Shown: positions 9,539-19,801 of the stretch, piece after piece
Numbering within the stretch: position 1 is the stretch's first letter
Layout of the letters: each line of letters starts with the position of its first letter
DNA from: Chitinophaga pinensis
Lineage (GTDB): Bacteria; Bacteroidota; Bacteroidia; NS11-12g; UBA9320
DNA: 33,433 bases
Direction of reading: 5' to 3'
Assembly: GCA_945890595.1 (NCBI GenBank)
Contig: CAMDCQ010000003.1
Coordinates: forward strand, 1-33,433
Program-made: the position numbers and the translations under genes
The notes under the pieces: model-generated
The model's database searches: none
What the model was told of the DNA's origin: nothing
The model's input: the letters and a program-made list of their open reading frames with translations, nothing else

Positions 9539-11491
9539 TTATTTGGATAAAAACAACTTTTTGGTTGTCATTTTGTCTCCCATTGATATCTGCACAAAAT
9601 AGATTCCATGTTTAAATCCGTTCATGTCAAGTTGGATGTGCGAATTAGAAGTGCTTATCCCGTCTTTACTCCCAAGCACCTCTTGACCATACGCATTTAA
9701 TACTTTAATCTCTATCGGTGCATTGATTATATTCGTTAAAGCAACCGTTACGATACCATTGGTAGGGTTAGGATACAGCACCACGTTAGTAGTTTTTTCA
9801 ATGCTCGAAACTCCTAACTCTTCCTGTGACAGGATATTAACTGTAAACCCGTCTTTTTTAAGAACTTCACCCTTAGAATTCATGCCAATAGAATCACAAA
9901 ACTGACTGTAACAAGAATTATCAAGATCAATAATTGTTAAGCAAAGTTCGTACTTTCCAAAGGCCGCATACTCGTGAGTTGGCTTTGCAGATGAACTTAT
10001 ATTTCCATCTCCAAAATCCCATATATACTGTGTTGAAGGAGTAGTGTTGGTACTATTATCTACCACATACATCGTATATGCTATATTTGTGTCTACTGCT
10101 ATATAATAGGATGCATTACAGTTAAACAGCGCCGGAATAGATACTGTTTTACACAGTGAATCACAAACTCGACCATAGGCATCTAAGACATATAAACAAA
10201 CAGTAAAGTCCCCGCTATACGTGTACTCATGATCCAACGAATTGCCATTGGTTGTATCTTTTGCCCCGTCCCCAAAACTCCATATACGAACAATTGTTGA
10301 GTCTGCATTGGTAGAATCTGTTAGGTAGATTTGCGCATACTCTCGTGTAAGCGAGAAATTAGGAGTTGGGCATGGCTCGTTATAAGGACATCCTGTAGAA
10401 GGCGAACTAAGTAAGTTAGCATAATCTACCCGTCCATAAATATTAAAATTATCCTGGTAGTCAGAAATGCTTGCATTTATTGCTAAGGTATCTGTCGTAC
10501 CCCAATAGTTGGAGGTCAGATCGATCCTTGTACTGCTTGTAGGGTTAGGATTTGAACCCGCAATGCGTACTTTTTTAGGCGTATTATCGAAATTATTATA
10601 ATGAATATTTAATATCGGATCGATGTAATTAGCGGTATATCGCTCAAGGCACAGTGCTGCAGAATAGGATCGCGTAGCGTCATAACCAACAGAGTCTAAA
10701 TTATTGTTTTTGAAATTAAACGTGTTTTGGATTTGACCATAGAAGCCCACCAAAATACCATATTTGATATCAATAAAATCATTACATAAGAGGTCTAAAT
10801 CCCCACGTTGTCCAAATCTGATTTCGTCTAAGTATTTAAAAGTGTTTCCTTTAGCATAGAATATACCTGTAATTTGCAAACCCCGGGCGTAGCTAACAGA
10901 GCTATTCAGCATGACCGTTTTTAAAGAATCTCCTGAAAGATATATTGCAGTTCCTTGGTGATATGACGTGCCTTTTACACCTTCTATTTCACAATTTAAA
11001 ATAGTTAGATTAGACTTATCGTAACCAATGTTGTAGGCATATATGCTATAGTATCCATTATAAACTCTCGAATTTTCTATTCTAAAATTGGTGCTTTGTA
11101 TGTCAAATATTTTGTTGGCTACACCGGTACCTTCTACATCAGCATATCGTATAATTGCTTCTCCACCTTTAGCTGCGTAGCGAATGCCACTTTTTTGTTT
11201 ATAGTTAATGATCAACCCTGAGACATGCACAATAGAATCTGCCTTGCCGAGGATGTTGAATGCTCCGTCAATATACAATGTGGTATAACCTCCTGCTCCG
11301 ATAATTTCTGCACCGGGCATAACTGTGACGGTAACTCCTGTATCAATATAAGTGTTTTGTGGCAGAGAATAAGGGCTTCCCGCTGCAGTCCATACTTGAT
11401 TGCTTAAGATAAGTGGTGAAACTGTAGTTTGTGAAAACGAATAACTAAGTGAAAAAAAAGAAAATAAAAAGGTAAGTAATCTATAATTCAT
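9539..11491 (-). CDS. T9SS-secreted protein with right-handed parallel beta-helix-like repeats and PKD domains
   Basis: Signal peptide; two PKD-type motifs (IWSFGDGAKDTTNGNSLDHEYTYSGDFTVCL, IWDFGDGNISSSAKPTHEYAAFGKYELCL); T9SS CTD VVLYPNPTNGIVTVAL...GIYFVQISMGDKMTTKKLFLSK. Confidence 0.87.
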   Translation of the reverse strand: MNYRLLTFLFSFFSLSYSFSQTTVSPLILSNQVWTAAGSPYSLPQNTYIDTGVTVTVMPGAEIIGAGGYTTLYIDGAFNILGKADSIVHVSGLIINYKQKSGIRYAAKGGEAIIRYADVEGTGVANKIFDIQSTNFRIENSRVYNGYYSIYAYNIGYDKSNLTILNCEIEGVKGTSYHQGTAIYLSGDSLKTVMLNSSVSYARGLQITGIFYAKGNTFKYLDEIRFGQRGDLDLLCNDFIDIKYGILVGFYGQIQNTFNFKNNNLDSVGYDATRSYSAALCLERYTANYIDPILNIHYNNFDNTPKKVRIAGSNPNPTSSTRIDLTSNYWGTTDTLAINASISDYQDNFNIYGRVDYANLLSSPSTGCPYNEPCPTPNFSLTREYAQIYLTDSTNADSTIVRIWSFGDGAKDTTNGNSLDHEYTYSGDFTVCLYVLDAYGRVCDSLCKTVSIPALFNCNASYYIAVDTNIAYTMYVVDNSTNTTPSTQYIWDFGDGNISSSAKPTHEYAAFGKYELCLTIIDLDNSCYSQFCDSIGMNSKGEVLKKDGFTVNILSQEELGVSSIEKTTNVVLYPNPTNGIVTVALTNIINAPIEIKVLNAYGQEVLGSKDGISTSNSHIQLDMNGFKHGIYFVQISMGDKMTTKKLFLSK

Positions 11492-11587
11492 ATTTGATGG
11501 TTGTGTACTCCTATATACGCAAGCTGTACCTGTGATGTTAGGGAATAAATAAAGAAAAAATGAATTGAACGCTTAAACTTCGTAATT

Positions 11588-13870
<2,283 letters not shown>

Positions 13871-13995
13871 GTGTAACACTATTGTATCCCTAAAACGCTA
13901 TTATGGAATCTATCTATGCTTAAGTTACGGCATACTCAAAAATATCTTTGTACTGTAATAGCTAAAAAACAACTTGTTCATATACATTTGCTCCA

Positions 13996-14099
13996 ACAAA
14001 GGGGTGCTTTGCAGACCACAATTTCTGCATTGCTGAGATGATACCCACGATTCGCTTCTGCGAACGAAACCTGATGCAGATAATGCTGCCGTAGGGAAT
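13996..14099 (+). ncRNA. TPP riboswitch (THI element)
   Basis: GGGGTGC...GCTGAGATGATACCC...CTGATGCAGATAATGCTGCCGTAGGGAA matches the THI-box core. P3-like GCAGA/TCTGC and P4-like TTCGC-TTCT-GCGAA hairpins present. A -7-like TACATTTG at 13983-13990 is just upstream. Confidence 0.93.
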
Positions 14100-14126
14100 A
14101 AAAGATAGTAAGGTATCTCTCAACAC

Positions 14127-14154
14127 TCCTGTAATTTTAAAATAAAACACAGGA
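14127..14154 (+). promoter_or_regulatory. Putative RBS-sequestering hairpin (riboswitch expression platform)
   Basis: TCCTGT (14127-14132) is perfectly complementary to ACAGGA (14149-14154), which directly precedes the ATG at 14155. Confidence 0.5.
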
Positions 14155-16641
14155 ATGAAAAAACAATCAAGTATAAGCCGCCAGGTAGCTTCTTTACTCT
14201 CACTATTTGTGATATCTACCACGATATGCTCTGGGCAAAACACCTTCAATGCTCAACTAAAAAATGCAAGTAGCTATGAGCCTATAGCCTCTGCATTTAT
14301 TAGGTTAAGTAACAAGCAAAAAACATTTACCGCCTACTCTACCGAAAATGGCTCCATCTACATAGAAAATATTCCATCGGGAAAGTACCAAGCAGCAATA
14401 ACCCATGTAGGATATAAAACATTCGTTGATTCTTGCGTGGTCTATGTTAATGCACAAAAAAGTCCCGAGAAGATTTTCTTTTTATTGCCCGATATGGCAT
14501 TTTTAGATGCGGCAGTTATTACGACCGTACGTGCAAAAAATACTACCCCATCCACATTTACAAATATCAAAAAGGAAGAAATAGAAATGATGGATCAAAG
14601 TAAAGACTTCCCATTTTTACTTAATATGACGCCAAGTACCGTCATATCTTCAGACGCTGGAAATGGCGTGGGTTATACTGGAATTCGTATACGTGGCATT
14701 GATCCTACGCGCGTAAATATTACGGTGAATGGAATACCTATAAACGATGCCGAAAGCCAAGGAATGTACTGGGTAAATATGCCAGATCTTGCTACCTCCA
14801 CTGAAAGTGTACAGATACAACGAGGAGTGGGCACAAGCACAAATGGAGCCGCCGCTTTTGGCGCAAGTGTAAATATTCGCACAAATGAATTACCCAAAGA
14901 AACATCCACGCAAACAAGCTTTGGAGTGGGGAGTTTCAATACTCAACGGTTTTCTCTGCTCCACAACACAGGTAGATTAAAAAATAATTGGGCGTTTCAA
15001 CTCAGAGGCAGCTTGATACAAAGTGATGGATACATAGACCGTGCAAGTTCAGATTTAAGATCTGCTAACTTGGTAGCTGCTAAATATTGGGATAAATCTG
15101 TTTTCAAAACCAATATCCTCCTTGGTAGTGAGCGCACGTATCAAGCGTGGTGGGGCGTACCTCAGACTGTTTATAAGGGAGATATAGCAGGCGAAAACAG
15201 GTACATCAATCAACTGGCTATAGGTGGGGATGATCTTCAAAACTTACAAGAAAGTAATAGCAAAACCTATAATTACTACACCTATGAAAATGAGGTAGAT
15301 CGCTATACACAAAATCACTATCAGTTTTTCTTTGACCACGAATTCAGTAGCTTTTTAAAGCTAAATACAGCGGCGTATATAACGACAGGTAAAGGATACT
15401 TTGAGCAATTTAAAGCCCAAGAAACACTTGCTGATTACGGTATTGGAAGCCTACAACCAACCGGCGACACTTCCTTCGTAGGTGATGTGATACGCAGAAG
15501 ATGGTTAGATAATACGCTAGTAGGAACCATTGCTAATGTGACCTATAATCGAAATAAATTTGAAACGATAATTGGCGGCGGGTTGAGCAGCTACAATGGA
15601 CGTCATTTTGGAGAAGCTATCGCTACCCAATTTACGGATTATGAAGCCATCAATGCTATATATTATGACAACAACGCGACCAAAATAGATGGGAATTTCT
15701 ACGTTCGTCAGTCTTATAACTACAATAACTTAATTCCTTATATCGACTTACAATACCGCACGGTAAATTATCAATTTGAGGGTTTAGACGACAGTCTTAA
15801 CCTTGCTCCGCAAGAAGTAAATTTTTTGTTCTTTAATCCTAAAATAGGTATTACCTACCTCCTTAAAAACAACACCTTTTACGGCGTATTTGCCGTAGGT
15901 AACAGAGAGCCGGTTCGCGATGATTTTAGAGACAATAAAACCAGTACTAGGCCCTTGCCTGAAACTATGGAAAATATAGAAGTAGGATATAGATATGCGA
16001 ACAAAAGAAAGCAGCTGAATGTAAATTTTTATAGCATGCAGTACACTAATCAATTGGTGCTAACAGGAGCAGTAAATAATGTGGGGCAAGCTATTCGTAC
16101 CAACGTAAAAAACAGCTATCGTAGTGGAATAGAATTTGATTTTCAATACCCTATTACTAAAAAATTACAAGGCGGAGGAAATATGACACTATCAGAAAAT
16201 AAAATTCAGGACTTTACGCAGTACACAGATGACTGGGATAACTGGCCCACACAGATTAGTGAGCAATTTGTAAATACCGATATAGCCTTCTCTCCGAACA
16301 CCATCGCTGCAGCTCTTTTGAGCTATAAAGCAAACGCCTTTTTTACGTTAAATGCTAGTGGCAAGTATGTCGGCAAACAATATTTGGACAATACTCAAAA
16401 TGATATGCGAAGCTTGGATGCTTTCACCAATGTAGATTGTAGTATTAACTACGCCCATGCCGAATTAAAAAGCGCTAAAACCATTAATGTCGGACTGCAC
16501 TTAAACAATGTCCTTAACCAATTTTATGCCCCTAATGGATATACCTTTAGTGGGTATTTAGGTGGTGACAGACAGGATTTTAATTATGTATACCCTATGG
16601 CTGGGTTTAATTGGATGATGAAGGTGAATGTCCTCTTTTAA
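14155..16641 (+). CDS. TonB-dependent outer-membrane receptor, probably for thiamin or a thiamin precursor
   Basis: Signal peptide, CarboxypepD-like N-terminal domain, plug (SSDAGNGVGYTGIRIRGIDPTRVNITVNGIPINDAESQGMYWVNMPDLATSTESVQIQRGVGTSTNGAAAFGASVNI), barrel ending in MKVNVLF; preceded by TPP riboswitch. Confidence 0.93.
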   Translation: MKKQSSISRQVASLLSLFVISTTICSGQNTFNAQLKNASSYEPIASAFIRLSNKQKTFTAYSTENGSIYIENIPSGKYQAAITHVGYKTFVDSCVVYVNAQKSPEKIFFLLPDMAFLDAAVITTVRAKNTTPSTFTNIKKEEIEMMDQSKDFPFLLNMTPSTVISSDAGNGVGYTGIRIRGIDPTRVNITVNGIPINDAESQGMYWVNMPDLATSTESVQIQRGVGTSTNGAAAFGASVNIRTNELPKETSTQTSFGVGSFNTQRFSLLHNTGRLKNNWAFQLRGSLIQSDGYIDRASSDLRSANLVAAKYWDKSVFKTNILLGSERTYQAWWGVPQTVYKGDIAGENRYINQLAIGGDDLQNLQESNSKTYNYYTYENEVDRYTQNHYQFFFDHEFSSFLKLNTAAYITTGKGYFEQFKAQETLADYGIGSLQPTGDTSFVGDVIRRRWLDNTLVGTIANVTYNRNKFETIIGGGLSSYNGRHFGEAIATQFTDYEAINAIYYDNNATKIDGNFYVRQSYNYNNLIPYIDLQYRTVNYQFEGLDDSLNLAPQEVNFLFFNPKIGITYLLKNNTFYGVFAVGNREPVRDDFRDNKTSTRPLPETMENIEVGYRYANKRKQLNVNFYSMQYTNQLVLTGAVNNVGQAIRTNVKNSYRSGIEFDFQYPITKKLQGGGNMTLSENKIQDFTQYTDDWDNWPTQISEQFVNTDIAFSPNTIAAALLSYKANAFFTLNASGKYVGKQYLDNTQNDMRSLDAFTNVDCSINYAHAELKSAKTINVGLHLNNVLNQFYAPNGYTFSGYLGGDRQDFNYVYPMAGFNWMMKVNVLF

Positions 16642-16677
16642 GCACTGGTAATAGGTCATGGATTTTATGGTAATTTT

Positions 16678-17349
16678 CTACTTTAGTATAGATTCCCCAT
16701 TTAAGTCTGTTGTTAATATGTCACTCATATAGTCGAAGAACGGTCTTATCGCCACAAAAGTCTTCATGACTTCTTCTGTAAACGACGGATCAAGCACTTC
16801 TATGTCTGTAAAACTTCTAAACGCATAGAATTGCTTCATTTGAATCCATTTAATATGAGGATGCTCTTTGTCAAAGTCCCGCGGCGCAGTTGCTACTCTA
16901 TCTCCTCTTAGCTCGTCAAAATACAGTTTAAATGTTTTATCCGAAGTGATTTGAGTAATGATAGATTGATCCATTTCAAATTCCTTTCGTATTCTGAATA
17001 AATCCTCTTTCGAGGGATCATAGAATCCGCCTCCAACAACGGTTTGATTCCCTGGTTGAATACTCATGTAATAACTACCTCTCCGTGAATCCCCTAAACG
17101 CGTGTAATAGCCACTGAAGTTGGTTTTATAAGGCGATTTGTTGCTGCTAAATCGTACATCACGATTAATTCTAAAAATCTTTGAATTCTCAATTTTATCC
17201 ACCACATCTAACTGACTATGGACTTCTTTTATCAATGCTAAAACCTGACTTCTTGAGAGATCGTAGTTTTTTTTGTGCAGGGTAAACCATTCGCGCGTGT
17301 TATTGGCGGCAAGGTCATTTAAAAATGAAAATGTAGTCTGAGATAACAT
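16678..17349 (-). CDS. DUF2461 domain-containing protein
   Basis: FLNDLAANNTREWFTLHKKNYDLSR, FRINRDVRFSSNKSPYKTNFSGYYTRLGDSRRGSYYMSIQPGNQTVVGGGFYDP motifs. Confidence 0.88.
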   Translation of the reverse strand: MLSQTTFSFLNDLAANNTREWFTLHKKNYDLSRSQVLALIKEVHSQLDVVDKIENSKIFRINRDVRFSSNKSPYKTNFSGYYTRLGDSRRGSYYMSIQPGNQTVVGGGFYDPSKEDLFRIRKEFEMDQSIITQITSDKTFKLYFDELRGDRVATAPRDFDKEHPHIKWIQMKQFYAFRSFTDIEVLDPSFTEEVMKTFVAIRPFFDYMSDILTTDLNGESILK

Positions 17350-17407
17350 AAATGATTCGTAATATGGGTTATAAATTTAATTTAGCCTAGTTCATTAAAG
17401 CACAAAA

Positions 17408-17437
17408 AAAACGCCCCCAATAATTTGAGGACGTTTT
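17408..17437 (-). terminator. Rho-independent terminator (T/A tracts on both sides, possibly bidirectional)
   Basis: Minus strand AAAACGTCCTCAA-ATTA-TTGGGGGCGTTTT: 13-bp stem (with two G-T pairs) followed by a T tract; 20 nt past the 17457 stop. Confidence 0.8.
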
Positions 17438-17456
17438 AATTTTTTTTAGGACAGAA

Positions 17457-17681
17457 CTATTCAGCTACTGTAGCAGATGTATCCGCAGTTGCTGTAGTGT
17501 CAGCTGCCATAGCCGCTGCTTCAGCTGCTGCCATAGAATCTGCAGTTGCTGCTGCTGCAAGAGAATCTGCAGTTGCTGCCGCTGCTGCTTCTGCAGCACC
17601 ATTGTCAGATTGAGAACAAGAAGTAAGTGTGATAGCTGCAACAGCTACAACTAAAACTAATGCATTTCTAAGTTGTTTCAT
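17457..17681 (-). CDS. Small alanine-rich lipoprotein with 9-aa tandem repeats
   Basis: Lipobox ITLTSC after a hydrophobic signal; repeats AAATADSLA/AAATADSMA; downstream terminator. Confidence 0.75.
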   Translation of the reverse strand: MKQLRNALVLVVAVAAITLTSCSQSDNGAAEAAAAATADSLAAAATADSMAAAEAAAMAADTTATADTSATVAE

Positions 17682-18093
17682 TTTGGTTTGTATTTAAATG
17701 TAATAATAGTGCAAATATGTATTTTTGGTTAATATGTTGTTCCTCATACTTTTAAGTTTTAAACAAAATGTGTCTGTTTTGGCATAAAAAAATCATAACT
17801 TGTTGATTTTCAGATGTATTATTTTTTTGTTAATTCTTAAAAACAGGCTCAAAATGGACATTAACAACCCTATTTCTTGCGTAATCCTAGTATGAAGTTC
17901 GTTGTTGTAAGCGTTTTTCTTCTTGAAACATTAAAAAACATCCTAAAAACCTCAACAAAAAATAGTCCTAAAGACGCATCAGTAGACCATTATTTCTGAA
18001 GCTATTTGAAAAAACAGATTTTCATTTACACTATTTAACATAGATTTGCATCCATCAAAAGGCGTTCTATTAGAATGTCTTTTAAATACAATT

Positions 18094-18168
18094 CGGGATG
18101 TAGCTTAGTCCGGCTAAAGTGCACGTCTGGGGGGCGTGAGACCGTGGGTTCGAATCCCGCCATCCCGA
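18094..18168 (+). tRNA. tRNA-Pro (anticodon GGG)
   Basis: Acceptor CGGGATG/CATCCCG, T arm GTGGG-TTCGAAT-CCCGC, anticodon arm CACGT-CTGGGGG-GCGTG (GGG); C1:G72 typical of tRNA-Pro; no encoded CCA. Confidence 0.93.
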
Positions 18169-18226
18169 CAAAAATTTAGAACAACGGGCGTTTCGTCTAA
18201 AAATCTAAGAAGCAGAGTTAAAATCA

Positions 18227-18517
18227 ATGGCAAGTTTTAAGGAAATAATAAGTGGAGATGTGCCCGTTTTGGTAGATTTTAGTGCAGAATGGTGCGGCCC
18301 GTGTAAAATGATGGTCCCAATTCTAGAACAAGTGAAAAAAGAACTTGGTGAAAAAGTTAAAATCGTTAAAATCGACGTAGATAAAAATCAATCTTTGGCC
18401 AGCACATATCACGTACAAGGAGTTCCTACTTTAATAGTTTTCAAACAAGGAAAACAAGTTTGGCGCGAAAGCGGCGTGCGACAAGCGAGCGAACTAGTTA
18501 CTATTTTAAAAAGTTAG
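18227..18517 (+). CDS. trxA: Thioredoxin
   Basis: [21 protein letters not shown] active site and [14 protein letters not shown]; 96 aa. Confidence 0.95.
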   Translation: MASFKEIISGDVPVLVDFSAEWCGPCKMMVPILEQVKKELGEKVKIVKIDVDKNQSLASTYHVQGVPTLIVFKQGKQVWRESGVRQASELVTILKS

Positions 18518-18571
18518 ATTAGAGACCCGTGGTAATTCATGGCCTACTCTAAAGATCTAAGCATCTTACCC

Positions 18572-19405
18572 CTACGGCAGATACTCCTTCTTAAAGTTAG
18601 GTTTACGTTTCTCTAAAAAAGCATCACGGCCTTCTTTAGCCTCGTCGGTCATATAGGCTAATCGTGTAGCTTCTCCTGCAAATACTTGTTGGCCTACCAT
18701 GCCATCGTCGGTTAGATTCATGGCAAACTTTAACATTTTTATACTGGTTGGCGATTTTTCCAAAATTTCTTGAGCCCATTGGTACGCTGTATCTTCTAAC
18801 TCTGAGTGGGGAATTACCGCATTTACCATTCCCATATCAAACGCCTCTTGAGCGTTATAATTCCTGCCTAAGAAGAATATCTCACGAGCTTTTTTCTGCC
18901 CTACCATTTTGGCTAAATATGCAGAACCGTATCCACCGTCAAAACTAGTAACATCAGCATCTGTTTGTTTAAAAATAGCATGCTCTTTACTTGCTAAGGT
19001 CAAATCACAAACCACGTGCAAACTATGCCCACCGCCTACAGCCCATCCTGGCACAACTGCTATTACCACTTTAGGCATAAAGCGAATCAAGCGTTGCACA
19101 TCCAAAATATTAAGTCTGTGGTAATTATCTTCCCCTACATAACCTTTATGCCCGCGTGCTTTTTGATCGCCGCCGCTGCAAAAACTATAAACCCCATCTT
19201 TGCTACTAGGTCCTTCAGCACTGAGTAAAACTACACCAATGCTTAAATCTTCTTGTGCGTCGTGAAAAGCATCCAACAATTCACTGGTGGTTTTCGGACG
19301 AAAGGCATTTCGTACATCAGGCCTATTAAAGGCAATACGTGCTACGCCATTGCATTTTTTGTAGGTAATGTCTTCGTATTGTTTTACGGTAGTCCAACTG
19401 ATCAT
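18572..19405 (-). CDS. menB: 1,4-dihydroxy-2-naphthoyl-CoA synthase
   Basis: FCSGGDQKARGHKGYVGEDNYHRLNILDVQRLIRFMPKVVIAVVPGWAVGGGHSLHVVCDLTLAS, TDADVTSFDGGYGSAYLAKMVGQKKAREIFFLGR. Start at internal Met 19405 preferred because of the promoter position. Confidence 0.95.
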   Translation of the reverse strand: MISWTTVKQYEDITYKKCNGVARIAFNRPDVRNAFRPKTTSELLDAFHDAQEDLSIGVVLLSAEGPSSKDGVYSFCSGGDQKARGHKGYVGEDNYHRLNILDVQRLIRFMPKVVIAVVPGWAVGGGHSLHVVCDLTLASKEHAIFKQTDADVTSFDGGYGSAYLAKMVGQKKAREIFFLGRNYNAQEAFDMGMVNAVIPHSELEDTAYQWAQEILEKSPTSIKMLKFAMNLTDDGMVGQQVFAGEATRLAYMTDEAKEGRDAFLEKRKPNFKKEYLP

Positions 19406-19409
19406 AAGG

Positions 19410-19439
19410 CAAAGGTAATGTGTCAAGTTCAAACTCAAG
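19410..19439 (-). promoter_or_regulatory. Predicted promoter of menB (CTTG-N18-TACCTTTG)
   Basis: Minus-strand TACCTTTG at 19417-19410, four nt (CCTT) before the ATG; implies a near-leaderless mRNA. Confidence 0.5.
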
Positions 19440-19747
19440 ATTCAATTTTTGTATCATTGAGAAGTGAACAAGTACATTCTGCTTTTATTCATATTGTCTT
19501 TTGAGATAAAAGGAAAATCATACACACAAACGCTAATAGGCTGTTTTAATAAAATGCAACCTGGCGTTTACGTGTACTTCCATGATATTTTTTAAAGAAG
19601 CAGTAAATCTACAAAACCAATCGTTTTTAGTACTAAAAGAGTAACGGTTAAAGATTGCTCGTGGTAGTTAATAAAAAACTCTTCACTATTCTAAAAGCAC
19701 TATTACCTCAAGAAATCAAAAACTGACTCCATTATTACTTTCAACGC

Positions 19748-19786
19748 CTGAGAGTTATGGCCTTGTGCAAGCCGAGAACCACTCAG
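19748..19786 (-). terminator. Possible terminator/hairpin downstream of the hipBST-like operon
   Basis: Minus strand CTGAG...GGCTT-GCACA-AGGCC...CTCAG nested inverted repeats just past the hipT stop; no T tract, so weak. Confidence 0.3.
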
Positions 19787-19801
19787 TAGCTTTTAAGTTA
19801 C

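Noticed and set aside
13962-14249. 95-aa minus-strand ORF over the riboswitch
   Set aside because: Lies antisense to the TPP aptamer and the 5' end of the receptor gene; no recognisable family.
17535-17579. Repeats in the alanine-rich gene as a CRISPR-like or intergenic repeat array
   Set aside because: Repeats are in frame (27 nt = 9 codons) within a lipoprotein ORF and there are no unique spacers.
19253-19801. ORF 19253-19504 and the ~360-bp gap between menB and hipT as a hidden small gene
   Set aside because: The ORF overlaps menB's 5' end antisense; the rest has many stops and only a 14-nt palindrome (TTTTAGTACTAAAA), which could be chance in AT-rich DNA.
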